A DNA stretch of 64,000 bases from Kitasatospora sp. MAA4 (GTDB lineage Bacteria > Actinomycetota > Actinomycetes > Streptomycetales > Streptomycetaceae), in NCBI RefSeq assembly GCF_029893355.1, contig NZ_JARZAI010000013.1, forward strand, positions 62,001 through 126,000, read 5' to 3'. A model generated the notes under the pieces. The model was not told the origin of the DNA. It did no database searches and saw only the letters and a program-made list of their open reading frames with translations. Made by a program: the position numbers and the translations under genes. Below are positions 17,335 through 25,510 of the stretch, one piece after another (position 1 is the stretch's first letter; the number at the start of each line of letters is the position of its first letter).

Positions 17335-17480
17335 TTCCGGCGCGTGATGGGATCCTGGGGCCAATCGGAGGCAAGCAGAGGAAGCCGGTGCGAGTCCGGC
17401 GCGGTCCCGCCACTGTCACCGGGGAGCACGCCGCCGAGCGTGTGTCAGGACCCGGAAGCCAGGAGACTCTCGCCCCCGTT
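17335..17480 (+). promoter_or_regulatory. Cobalamin riboswitch
   Basis: The hallmark elements occur in order. GGAAGCCGGTGCGAGTCCGG lies at about 17379-17398, GCCACTG at 17409-17415, and the B12 box AGCCAGGAGACTCT at 17457-17470. The last reads GCCAGGAGAC as in the consensus. A small hairpin CAGGG-N6-CCCTG (17490-17505) lies just before the GAGGA ribosome binding region, suggesting control of translation initiation by sequestration. It heads the cobD-cobQ-chelatase-cobO-cobB operon. A TTGACT at 17324-17329 may be the -35, though the -10 is unclear. The exact 5' edge is approximate. Confidence 0.93.
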
Positions 17481-17524
17481 ACGTCGATCCAGGGCGCGGA
17501 CCCTGAGTGAGGACACGCACGCCC

Positions 17525-18499
17525 ATGCCGGCAGCCGTTCGCCGCATTTCTCCGAACGTTCGCCGCACCCTTCCCTACGCCACGGGCGCGCTGGCCGGCT
17601 ATGCCGCCGACGCCCGTTTCGGCGATCCCCGGCGGGGCCACCCGGTGGCCGGCTTCGGCCGGGCGGCCGGGCGGGCCGAACAGGCGCTGTGGCGCGACCA
17701 CCGCGGCGCCGGGAGCCTCTACACCGCGCTGTGCGTGGGCACCGTGGCGGGCGCGGCGCTGGCCGCCGACCGGGTCGCCGGGCGCGGACGGGTGATGCTT
17801 ACCGCCGCGGCCGTCTGGACGGTGCTCGGCGGGACCTCGCTCACCCGGGAGGCACGGCTTATCGACAGCGCGCTGCGGGCGGGCGACCTGACGGCCGCTC
17901 GGGAACGCCTGCCGCACCTGTGCGGGCGCGATCCGCGCTCCCTGGACGAGCAGCAGATCGCCCGCGCGGTGGTCGAGTCGGTGGCCGAGAACACCGCGGA
18001 CGCGGTGGTCAACGCGCTGGTCTGGGGCGCCCTGGCGGGCACCCCCGGGCTGCTCGCCTTCCGGGCCGTCAACACGCTGGACGCCATGGTGGGCCACCGT
18101 TCGGAGCGCTACCGGCGGTTCGGCTGGGCCTCGGCCCGGCTGGACGACGTGGCCGGCTGGCCGGGCGCCCGGCTGACCGCGCTGCTCACGGTGGCCGCCG
18201 CTCCCTCGCCGCGGACCGCCTGGCGGATCTGGCGGCGGGACGGCTCCGCGCACCCGAGCCCGAACGCCGGGCAGGCCGAGTCGGCGTTCGCGGGCGCGCT
18301 GGGCGTCCGGCTGGGCGGCACGCTGCGGTACGGCTCCCGCGTGGAGGAGCGGCCGGTGCTGGGCGCCGAGTTGCCGGCGGTCGCGGTGGACGACATCGAA
18401 CGGGCCTGCGCGCTGTCGCGCCGGGTCGGACTGCTGGCGCTGGGGGTCACGGTGGCCGGACGGTTCGCCGTGTCGGCTCTGCGGAGGGGACGGATATGA
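17525..18499 (+). CDS. cobD: Adenosylcobinamide-phosphate synthase (CobD/CbiB)
   Basis: This integral membrane enzyme attaches the aminopropanol (phosphate) arm to adenosylcobyric acid. The 324-residue protein has the family segments DARFGDPRRGHPVAGFGR near residue 20, VVESVAENTADAVVNAL near 155 and AFRAVNTLDAMVGHRSERY near 180. Four or so hydrophobic segments are visible. The start is taken as the ATG at 17525; a GTG at 17507 in frame is possible, and GAGGA lies between them. The stop overlaps the ATG of cobQ (ATGA). It is the first gene under the cobalamin riboswitch. Confidence 0.93.
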   Translation: MPAAVRRISPNVRRTLPYATGALAGYAADARFGDPRRGHPVAGFGRAAGRAEQALWRDHRGAGSLYTALCVGTVAGAALAADRVAGRGRVMLTAAAVWTVLGGTSLTREARLIDSALRAGDLTAARERLPHLCGRDPRSLDEQQIARAVVESVAENTADAVVNALVWGALAGTPGLLAFRAVNTLDAMVGHRSERYRRFGWASARLDDVAGWPGARLTALLTVAAAPSPRTAWRIWRRDGSAHPSPNAGQAESAFAGALGVRLGGTLRYGSRVEERPVLGAELPAVAVDDIERACALSRRVGLLALGVTVAGRFAVSALRRGRI

Positions 18500-20022
18500 G
18501 CAACGCACTGCTGGTCGCGGGGACCACCTCGGACGCGGGCAAGAGCGTGGTGACGGCCGGGATCTGCCGCTGGCTGGCCCGGCAGGGGGTGAAGGTCGCG
18601 CCGTTCAAGGCGCAGAACATGTCGCTCAACTCGATGGTCACCGCCGACGGCGCGGAGATCGGCCGGGCGCAGGTGATGCAGGCCGCCGCCGCGCGGGTGG
18701 AGCCCGAGGCGGCGATGAACCCGGTGCTGCTCAAGCCCGGGGCGGACGGCCGCAGCCAGGTCGTGCTGCTCGGACGGCCGGTCGCGGAAGTCGGCGCGCT
18801 CGACTACCGGGAGCGCAAACCCTATTTGCTGGAGCGCTCGCTGGAGTGCCTGGCAGAACTGCGCCGCCGCTTCGACGTGGTGATCTGCGAGGGCGCCGGC
18901 TCTCCCGCCGAGATCAACCTGCGCGACCGCGACATCGCCAACATGGGCCTGGCCCGGGCCGCCGACCTGCCGGTCGTGGTCGTGGGCGACATCGACCGCG
19001 GCGGCGTCTTCGCCGCGATGTTCGGCACCCTGGCGCTGCTGAGCGCCGAGGACCAGCGGCTGGTGGCGGGCTGGCTGGTCAACAAGTTCCGCGGCGACGC
19101 ACGGCTGCTGAAGCCCGGCCTGGACATGCTCCACGAGCTGACCGGCCGTCCGGTGCTCGGCACCCTGCCGATGCTGAAGGGCCTGTGGCTGGACGCCGAG
19201 GACTCGCTCGACCTCTCCACCGCGGTGGACCGCGAGGACCTCGAAGGTCCGTACGGCGCCGAGGTGTTGCGGGTGGCCGTGCTGCGCTTCCCGCGGCTGT
19301 CCAACTTCACCGACCTGGACGCGCTGGCGCAGGAGCCGGGCGTGCTGGTCCGCTGGGCGACCCGTCCCGAGGAGCTGGCCGACGCCGACCTGGTGGTACT
19401 TCCCGGCACCCGGGCCACCGTCGCCGACCTGGCCTGGCTGCGCGAGCGCGGCCTGGACCGGGCGCTGCGCGAGCGGGTGGCGGCCGGGCAGCCGGTGCTC
19501 GGGGTCTGCGGCGGCTACCAGATGCTCGGACACGAGATCGTGGACGAGGTCGAGTCGAAGGCCGGCGCGGTCGACGGGCTCGGGCTGCTGCCGGTGCGGG
19601 TGCGGTTCGGCGCCGAGAAGGTGCTCGGCCGACCGGTCGGCGAGGCATTCGGCGAGCGGGTCGAGGGGTACGAGATCCACCACGGGGTGGTGACCGTGGA
19701 GGGCGGGGAGGCGTTCTTGGACGGGTGTCGGCAGGGGTCCGTGTGGGGCACCACCTGGCACGGCGCGCTGGAGAACGACGGCTTCCGCCGGGCCCTGCTG
19801 CGCGAGGTCGCGGCGCTGGCCGGGCGGCGGTTCGTCCCCTCCCCCGGCACCTCCTTCGCCGCGGCCCGCGAGGCCCGGCTGGACCGGCTGGGAGATCTGA
19901 TCGAGGAGCACGCGGACACCGACGCGCTGTGGCGGCTGATCGAGGGCGGCGCCGGCGACGGCCTGCCCTTCGTCCCGCCCGGTGCGCCGGCCGCCCGCGC
20001 TATGGAAGGTGAGCGCCTGTGA
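18496..20022 (+). CDS. cobQ: Cobyric acid synthase
   Basis: The enzyme amidates four side chains of adenosylcobyrinic a,c-diamide using glutamine and ATP. The 508-residue protein begins with the dethiobiotin-synthetase-like ATP domain (MSNALLVAGTTSDAGKS, then PFKAQNMSLNS, EGAGSPAEINLRDRDIANMG). It ends with a class I glutamine amidotransferase domain with the nucleophile motif GVCGGYQMLG near residue 338 and histidine YEIHHGVV near 390. The length is normal. The start overlaps cobD, and the stop overlaps the GTG of the chelatase gene. Confidence 0.96.
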   Translation: MSNALLVAGTTSDAGKSVVTAGICRWLARQGVKVAPFKAQNMSLNSMVTADGAEIGRAQVMQAAAARVEPEAAMNPVLLKPGADGRSQVVLLGRPVAEVGALDYRERKPYLLERSLECLAELRRRFDVVICEGAGSPAEINLRDRDIANMGLARAADLPVVVVGDIDRGGVFAAMFGTLALLSAEDQRLVAGWLVNKFRGDARLLKPGLDMLHELTGRPVLGTLPMLKGLWLDAEDSLDLSTAVDREDLEGPYGAEVLRVAVLRFPRLSNFTDLDALAQEPGVLVRWATRPEELADADLVVLPGTRATVADLAWLRERGLDRALRERVAAGQPVLGVCGGYQMLGHEIVDEVESKAGAVDGLGLLPVRVRFGAEKVLGRPVGEAFGERVEGYEIHHGVVTVEGGEAFLDGCRQGSVWGTTWHGALENDGFRRALLREVAALAGRRFVPSPGTSFAAAREARLDRLGDLIEEHADTDALWRLIEGGAGDGLPFVPPGAPAARAMEGERL

Positions 20023-22082
20023 GCGACGTCCGATACCCCTTCACCGCCATCGTGGGGATGGCCGACCTGCGGCTCGGGCTGCTGCTGAACGCCGTCTCGC
20101 CGGCGGTCGGCGGGGTGCTGGTGCGCGGCGAGAAGGGCACCGCGAAGTCGACCATGGTGCGCGCGCTGGCCGGGCTGCTGCCGTCGATCGCGGTGGTCGG
20201 CGACTGCCGGTTCGCCTGCGACCCGGCCGCGCCGGACCCGCAGTGCCCGGACGGGACGCACCCGCAGGCCGCCTCGCTCGACCGGCCCGCGCAGCTCGTC
20301 GAGCTGCCGGTCGGCGTGACCGAGGACCGGATCGTCGGCTCGCTGGACCTGGAGCGGGCGCTGGCCGAGGGCGTCAAGGCGTACGAGCCCGGGCTGCTGG
20401 CCCGGGCGCACCGCGGCGTGCTCTACATCGACGAGGTCAACCTGCTCCAGGACCACGTGGTGGACCTGCTGCTGGACGCGGCGGCGATGGGCCGCTCGTA
20501 CGTCGAGCGCGAGGGCGTGTCGGTGCGGCACGCGGCGCGGTTCCTGCTGGTCGGCACGATGAACCCGGAGGAGGGCGAGCTGCGGCCGCAGCTGCTCGAC
20601 CGGTTCGGGCTGACCGTGGAGATCGCGGCCACCCGGGATCCGGTGGAGCGCGCCGAGGTGGTCCGCCGGCGGCTGGCGTACGACGCCGACCCGGCCGGCT
20701 TCGCGGCCCGCTACGAGGCCGAGGAGCGGGCGCTCGCCGAGCGGATCACCACCGCCCGGGCGCTGCTGCCCTCCGTCGAGCTGGGGGACCCGGCGCTGCG
20801 CCAGATCACCGCGGTCTGCGCGGCGTTCGAGGTGGACGGGCTGCGCGCGGACATCGTGATGGCCCGCACGGCCGTCGCGCTGGCCGCCTGGGACGGGCGG
20901 ACGGCGGTGGCCGAGGAGGACGTCCGCAAGGCCGCGCAGCTGGCGCTGCCGCACCGGCGCCGGCGCAACCCGTTCGACGCGCCCGGGCTGGACGAGGAGC
21001 AGCTGGACCGGACGCTGGAGGAGCACGCGGAGCCGGAGCCGTCGCCGTCTCCGGAAGACGGGCCGGAGGACGGGCCGGAGGATGACGGGCCCGGTGATGG
21101 TGGGCCGGACGGTGGCGGTGGCGGTGCTCCCTCGGACCCGACGCCCGACCCCTCCTCGGATCCTGGTGAGACGCCTTCGCAGGACGCTCCCCCCTCCCCG
21201 CAGATCCCGAAGCCCGGCTCGTCGCGCGAGTCCGCCCCCGTGGCGGCCGGCGACCCGTACCGGACCCGGCTGTTCAAGGTCCCCGGCACCGGCAAGGGCG
21301 CCCAGGGACGCCGCTCCCCCGCGGAGACCGACGGCGGGCAGACGGTCCGCTCGCGCCGCCCGGCCGGCCAGTTGACCCGGCTGCACCTGGCCGCGACCCT
21401 GCAGGCCGCGGCTCCGCACCAGGTGGCGCGCGGACGGGACGGTCGGGCGCTGGTGCTGCGGCACGACGACTTCCGCGAGCAGGTGCGCCAGGGACGGGAG
21501 TCCAACCTGGTGCTCTTCGTGGTCGACGCCTCGGGCTCGATGGCCGCCCGGCAGCGGATGACCGCCGTCAAGGGCGCGGTACTGTCGCTGCTGATGGACG
21601 CCTATCAGCGCCGCGACAAGATCGGCATGATCACCTTCCGCGGCGCCGGCGCGGAGCTGGCCCTGCCGCCGACCTCCTCGGTCGAGGTCGGGGCCGCCCG
21701 GCTCGAACAGCTGCCGACCGGCGGCCGCACCCCGCTGGCCGCCGGGCTGCTGCGCGCCCACGAGGTGCTGCGCCTGGAGCGGCTGCGCGATCCGCACCGG
21801 CGCCCGCTGCTGGTGGTGGTCACCGACGGCCGGGCCACCGGCGGGCGCGCCGCGCTGGCCGAAGCCGGGCAGGCCGCCGCCCTGTTGGCCGCCCAGGGCA
21901 CCGCCGCCGTGGTGCTGGACTGCGAGTCCGGCCACGTCCGGCTCGGCCTGGCCCGCACGCTGGCGGGCCAACTCGGCGCCACCGCCGTCACCCTGGACGA
22001 ACTGCGGGCCGAGGGCGTGGCAGCCCTGGTGCACGCCCACCGCCCCTCCGCCTCCTCCCAGCCGCGTCGAAAGGCAGCGTGA
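20019..22082 (+). CDS. ChlI/ChlD-type chelatase ATPase subunit (putative cobaltochelatase)
   Basis: A 687-residue AAA+ plus VWA protein in the cobalamin operon, most likely the motor subunits of cobalt insertion fused into one chain. The N-terminal AAA+ domain has Walker A GEKGTAKS near residue 38 and Walker B VLYIDEVNLLQ near 135. A low-complexity acidic/proline linker occupies about residues 330-410 (runs of PEDGPEDGPEDDGPGDGGP). The C-terminal von Willebrand A domain carries the MIDAS motif DASGS near residue 505. The large CobN-type catalytic subunit is not in this window. Magnesium chelatase is the alternative, but there are no chlorophyll genes. It overlaps both neighbours by GTGA junctions. 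Confidence 0.88.
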   Translation: MSDVRYPFTAIVGMADLRLGLLLNAVSPAVGGVLVRGEKGTAKSTMVRALAGLLPSIAVVGDCRFACDPAAPDPQCPDGTHPQAASLDRPAQLVELPVGVTEDRIVGSLDLERALAEGVKAYEPGLLARAHRGVLYIDEVNLLQDHVVDLLLDAAAMGRSYVEREGVSVRHAARFLLVGTMNPEEGELRPQLLDRFGLTVEIAATRDPVERAEVVRRRLAYDADPAGFAARYEAEERALAERITTARALLPSVELGDPALRQITAVCAAFEVDGLRADIVMARTAVALAAWDGRTAVAEEDVRKAAQLALPHRRRRNPFDAPGLDEEQLDRTLEEHAEPEPSPSPEDGPEDGPEDDGPGDGGPDGGGGGAPSDPTPDPSSDPGETPSQDAPPSPQIPKPGSSRESAPVAAGDPYRTRLFKVPGTGKGAQGRRSPAETDGGQTVRSRRPAGQLTRLHLAATLQAAAPHQVARGRDGRALVLRHDDFREQVRQGRESNLVLFVVDASGSMAARQRMTAVKGAVLSLLMDAYQRRDKIGMITFRGAGAELALPPTSSVEVGAARLEQLPTGGRTPLAAGLLRAHEVLRLERLRDPHRRPLLVVVTDGRATGGRAALAEAGQAAALLAAQGTAAVVLDCESGHVRLGLARTLAGQLGATAVTLDELRAEGVAALVHAHRPSASSQPRRKAA

Positions 22083-22693
22083 CACCCATGCCGCAGGGCC
22101 AGCCCTCCACCGTCCCCGAGGACGGTCTGACGACCCGTCAGCGCCGTACCCAGCCGATCACCGCCGTGCACACCGGTCCTGGCAAGGGCAAGTCCACCGC
22201 CGCCTTCGGGCTCGCCCTGCGGGCCTGGAACCAGGGCTGGCCGATCGGGGTGTTCCAGTTCGTCAAGTCCGCCAAGTGGAAGGTGGGCGAGGAGAACGCG
22301 CTGAAGGTGCTGGGCGCCTCCGGCGAGGGCGGCACGGTGGCCTGGCACAAGATGGGTGAGGGCTGGTCGTGGATCCAGCGCTCGGCCGAGGCCGAGGTGA
22401 CCAGCGAGGAGGCCGCCAAGGAGGGTTGGGAGCAGGTCAAGCGCGACCTCGCCGCCGAGACCTACCGGCTGTACGTGCTGGACGAGTTCACCTACCCGAT
22501 GCACTGGGGCTGGGTGGACGTGGACGAGGTGGTGTCGGTGCTCAGGGACCGCCCGGGCTCGCAGCACGTGGTGATCACCGGCCGCTACGCGGCCGAGCCG
22601 CTGCTCGAACTCGCCGACCTGGTCACCGAGATGACCAAGGTCAAGCACCCGATGGACGCCGGCCGCAAGGGCCAGCGCGGGATCGAGTGGTAG
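22079..22693 (+). CDS. cobO: Cob(I)yrinic acid a,c-diamide adenosyltransferase
   Basis: The enzyme transfers the 5'-deoxyadenosyl group of ATP to the cobalt of corrinoids. The 204-residue CobA/CobO-type protein has the P-loop HTGPGKGKSTAAFGLALRA near residue 32, FQFVKSAKWKVGEENAL, VLDEFTYPMHWGWVDVDEVV near 140 and VITGRYA near 165. The length is typical. The GTG at 22079 overlaps the chelatase stop; an ATG at 22088 is an alternative start. It supplies the adenosylated form also needed by the B12-dependent mutase at 6624-8645. Confidence 0.95.
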   Translation: MTPMPQGQPSTVPEDGLTTRQRRTQPITAVHTGPGKGKSTAAFGLALRAWNQGWPIGVFQFVKSAKWKVGEENALKVLGASGEGGTVAWHKMGEGWSWIQRSAEAEVTSEEAAKEGWEQVKRDLAAETYRLYVLDEFTYPMHWGWVDVDEVVSVLRDRPGSQHVVITGRYAAEPLLELADLVTEMTKVKHPMDAGRKGQRGIEW

Positions 22694-22705
22694 GCCTCTA
22701 GCACC

Positions 22706-24091
22706 ATGGACATCCCCCGCCTCGTCATCGCCGCGCCCTCCTCGGGCGCGGGCAAGACCACCGTGGCCACCGGGCTGATGGCGGCACTGGCCGCCCGCGG
22801 CCTGGCGGTCTCGCCGCACAAGGTCGGCCCGGACTACATCGACCCCGGCTACCACGCGCTCGCCACCGGCCGGCCGGGCCGCAACCTGGACGCCTTCCTG
22901 TGCGGCCCGGAGCGGATCGCGCCGCTCTTCCTGCACGGCGCGGCCGGAGCGGACGTGGCGGTCGTCGAGGGCGTCATGGGGATGTTCGACGGGGCTTCCG
23001 GGCGCGGCGAGTTGGCCTCCACCGCGCACGTCGCCAAGCTGCTGCGGGCACCGGTGGTGCTGGTGGTGGACGGCTCCTCGCAGTCCCGCTCGGTGGCCGC
23101 GCTGGTGCACGGGTTCGCGTCCTGGGACCCGCAGGTGCGCCTCGCCGGGGTGATCCTCAACCGGGTCGCCTCCGACCGGCACGAGCAACTGCTGCGCGAG
23201 GCGCTGGAGGAGGGCTCGGGCGTCTCCGTGCTGGGCGCGGTGCGGCGCACGGCGGCGGTCGCGACGCCGTCCCGGCACCTGGGCCTGGTCCCGGTGGTGG
23301 AGCGCTCGACGCAGGCCGTCCAGGCGGTCCGCGACATGGGCGAACTCATCGCCGCCTCGGTGGACTTGGACGAGATTCTGGCGCTGGCCCGGTCGGCGCC
23401 GCCGATCCACGACGAGCCCTGGGACCCGGCGGCGGAGGTGACGGCAGTGGCGGCGACCGCGAACGGACGGCGGCCGCGGATCGCGCTGGCCGCCGGGGCG
23501 GCGTTCTCCTTCTCGTACGCGGAGAACGCCGAACTGCTGACGGCGGCCGGGGCCGAGGTACTGCCGTTCGACCCACTGCACGACACGGCACTGCCTGACA
23601 GCACGTCAGGACTGGTGATCGGCGGCGGATTTCCCGAGGTCTACGCGGTCGAGCTGAGCGAGAACGCCGGACTCCGCTCCGCCGTCGCCGAGTTGGCTGC
23701 CTCCGGTGCGCCGATCGCCGCCGAGTGCGCCGGACTGCTCTACCTGGGACGGGAGTTGGACGGCCGCCCGATGTGCGGCGTGCTGGACACCACGGCCACC
23801 ATGACCGAGCGGCTCACCCTCGGCTACCGCGAGGCCGTCGCCCTGCACGACAGCCCCCTCGCGACCACCGGCACCCGGGTGCGCGGCCACGAGTTCCACC
23901 GCACCGCCTGCACCCCCGCCGCCGGCCCCACCCCCGCCTGGGCCTGGCGCACCCCCACCGGCACCCCGCACACCGAGGGCTTCGCCACCCCCACCGTGCA
24001 CGCCTCCTACCTGCACGTCCACTGGGCGGGAGCGCCGCAGTTGGCGGAGCGCCTCGTCCAGCAGGCCGCGACCTCCGTCATCTACCGCTGA
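22706..24091 (+). CDS. cobB: Cobyrinate a,c-diamide synthase
   Basis: This glutamine-dependent amidase acts on the a and c acetate side chains of the corrin ring. The 461-residue protein starts with the ATP-binding motif APSSGAGKTTVATGL. Next are HKVGPDYIDPGYHALATGRP and EGVMGMFDG, and the glutamine amidotransferase domain has the nucleophile cysteine in IAAECAGLLYLGREL near residue 338. FATPTVHASYLHVHWAG near the end supplies the histidine. It starts 12 bases after cobO and its last 14 bases overlap the convergent SDR gene. Confidence 0.95.
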   Translation: MDIPRLVIAAPSSGAGKTTVATGLMAALAARGLAVSPHKVGPDYIDPGYHALATGRPGRNLDAFLCGPERIAPLFLHGAAGADVAVVEGVMGMFDGASGRGELASTAHVAKLLRAPVVLVVDGSSQSRSVAALVHGFASWDPQVRLAGVILNRVASDRHEQLLREALEEGSGVSVLGAVRRTAAVATPSRHLGLVPVVERSTQAVQAVRDMGELIAASVDLDEILALARSAPPIHDEPWDPAAEVTAVAATANGRRPRIALAAGAAFSFSYAENAELLTAAGAEVLPFDPLHDTALPDSTSGLVIGGGFPEVYAVELSENAGLRSAVAELAASGAPIAAECAGLLYLGRELDGRPMCGVLDTTATMTERLTLGYREAVALHDSPLATTGTRVRGHEFHRTACTPAAGPTPAWAWRTPTGTPHTEGFATPTVHASYLHVHWAGAPQLAERLVQQAATSVIYR

Positions 24092-24803
24092 AGCTACCGC
24101 CGTTGACGTGGATGGTCTGGCCAGTGACATGCGAGGCGGCGGGCGAGGCGAGGTAGAGCACGGTGCCGGCGATGTCGGCGGGGGTGCCGGGGCGGTTGTT
24201 GAGGGCCTGGGAGACGTTCCAGGCGCGGCGCGCCGGGGCGATGCCCTCGCCGAAGAAGTCGGTGTCCTCGATGTAGCCGGGGGCGATCACGTTGGCGGTG
24301 ATCCGGCCCGGCCCCAGCTGCTGCGCGAGGGTGAGGTTCCAGGCCTCCACGGCGGCTTTCGAGGCGCCGTAGGAGCCGGAGCCGCCGCGGTGTGCGGCGA
24401 TCGAGCTGAGGCTGACCACGGCGCCACCTCGGGCGAGCCGGTCACGCAGGGCAGTGGTGACCAGGACCGCGGAGAGCAGGTTGGCGTCCAGGTTGGCCCG
24501 CCAGGCGGCGGCGAGACCGGTGAGTCCCTCGGTCGGCTCGGCACCGATGTCGGTGTTGCCGCCCGCGTTGTTGACCAGGACGTCCACCCGGTCGGGTAGT
24601 TCGGCGAGGGCGGCCTCCACCTGGGCCGGGTCGGCGGCATCGAAGGCGACGGCCCGCACCAGCGGGCCGAGCGCGGCGGCGGTCTGCGCCAGCACGTCCT
24701 TGCGGCGACCGGTGACCACCACCTGGTCGCCCTGCTCCGCGAAGGCGGCCGCGACGGCCCGGCCGATGCCCGTACCCCCACCGGTGACGACGATCTGGCG
24801 CAT
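24078..24803 (-). CDS. Short-chain dehydrogenase/reductase
   Basis: A 241-residue classical SDR. The nucleotide-binding motif is TGGGTGIG at residues 7-14, VNNAGG near 87 is the family NNAG element, and the catalytic triad is SSIAAHRGGSGSYGASKAA (Ser, Tyr, Lys) near residues 130-150. The C-terminus has the FabG-like PAASHVTGQTIHVNGG. The substrate is unknown. It has the ribosome binding site GGGGAGAG before the ATG at 24803. It is divergent from a MarR gene, with a perfect 16-bp palindrome between them, so it is probably the MarR target. Confidence 0.9.
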   Translation of the reverse strand: MRQIVVTGGGTGIGRAVAAAFAEQGDQVVVTGRRKDVLAQTAAALGPLVRAVAFDAADPAQVEAALAELPDRVDVLVNNAGGNTDIGAEPTEGLTGLAAAWRANLDANLLSAVLVTTALRDRLARGGAVVSLSSIAAHRGGSGSYGASKAAVEAWNLTLAQQLGPGRITANVIAPGYIEDTDFFGEGIAPARRAWNVSQALNNRPGTPADIAGTVLYLASPAASHVTGQTIHVNGGSFSGR

Positions 24804-24820
24804 GCGCTCTCCCCGTTTCT

Positions 24821-24836
24821 CGTTTAGGCCTAAACG
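24821..24836. promoter_or_regulatory. Perfect 16-bp palindrome, MarR operator
   Basis: CGTTTAGGCCTAAACG is fully self-complementary and centred in the 52-base gap between the divergent SDR and MarR genes. An AT-rich-armed palindrome at such a position is the usual site for MarR autoregulation and repression of the neighbour. Confidence 0.8.
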
Positions 24837-24855
24837 TGTGTGCCAGACTAGCAGG

Positions 24856-25374
24856 ATGACGGAACACGGGCAGGACCGGCAGCACGACCTCGCCGCGCGG
24901 ATCGCCGCCGCCTGGCAGCGCGAGCAACCGCACCTGCCGGTCGGCTCGATCGGCATCCTGACCCGGATCCGGCAGGCCGCCAAGCTGCTCACCGACGACC
25001 GCCGCCGCACCCTCACCCGGGTCGGGATGGACGCCGCCACGCTCGACCTGCTCAGCACCCTGCGCCGCGCGGGCGCGCCGTACCGGCTCTCCACCCGCGA
25101 GCTGGCGGCGCGATCGCTGATCACCCCGGGCGCCGTCACCCAGCGCGTGGACCGGGCGGTGCGGGACGGGCTGGTCCGCCGACTGCCCGCCGAGAGCGGC
25201 AGCCGGGCGGTGCCGGTCGAGCTGACACCGGTCGGACACGCGCAGGTGGAGGCGGCGGTCGCCGACCTGCTGCACTACGAGCAGGAACTGGTGGACCAGG
25301 CACTGGACGCCGACGAGCAGGCCGAACTCGCCCGGATGCTAGCGAAGTTGCTCGCCGCGCTGCCGCGTTCCTGA
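24856..25374 (+). CDS. MarR-family transcriptional regulator
   Basis: A 172-residue winged-helix regulator. The HTH and wing are visible as YRLSTRELAARSLITPGAVT, then QRVDRAVRDGLVRR near residues 76-115, flanked by the helices that form the MarR dimer (GSIGILTRIRQAAKLL; ELVDQALDADEQAELARMLA). The start ATG lies only 20 bases after the operator palindrome, so binding there would block its own transcription. A weak GCAGG precedes the ATG. The ligand is unknown. Confidence 0.88.
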   Translation: MTEHGQDRQHDLAARIAAAWQREQPHLPVGSIGILTRIRQAAKLLTDDRRRTLTRVGMDAATLDLLSTLRRAGAPYRLSTRELAARSLITPGAVTQRVDRAVRDGLVRRLPAESGSRAVPVELTPVGHAQVEAAVADLLHYEQELVDQALDADEQAELARMLAKLLAALPRS

Positions 25375-25510
25375 ACCCACCGGCCGGCCGCTTCCTGGAT
25401 GGGCCAGCGCACGACGCTCACCTCGATTGACTCGCTCTCGCGGCGCGTGGTGGGATTCCCGGGGCGCTGGGCCCGGAGTCCTGGGTCCCGGGTGCAGAGG
25501 GAGTGAAGCA

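Noticed and set aside
18109..19911. A 600-codon minus-strand frame across cobD and cobQ
   Set aside because: It is the complement of two confidently identified cobalamin genes and shows no recognisable protein features.
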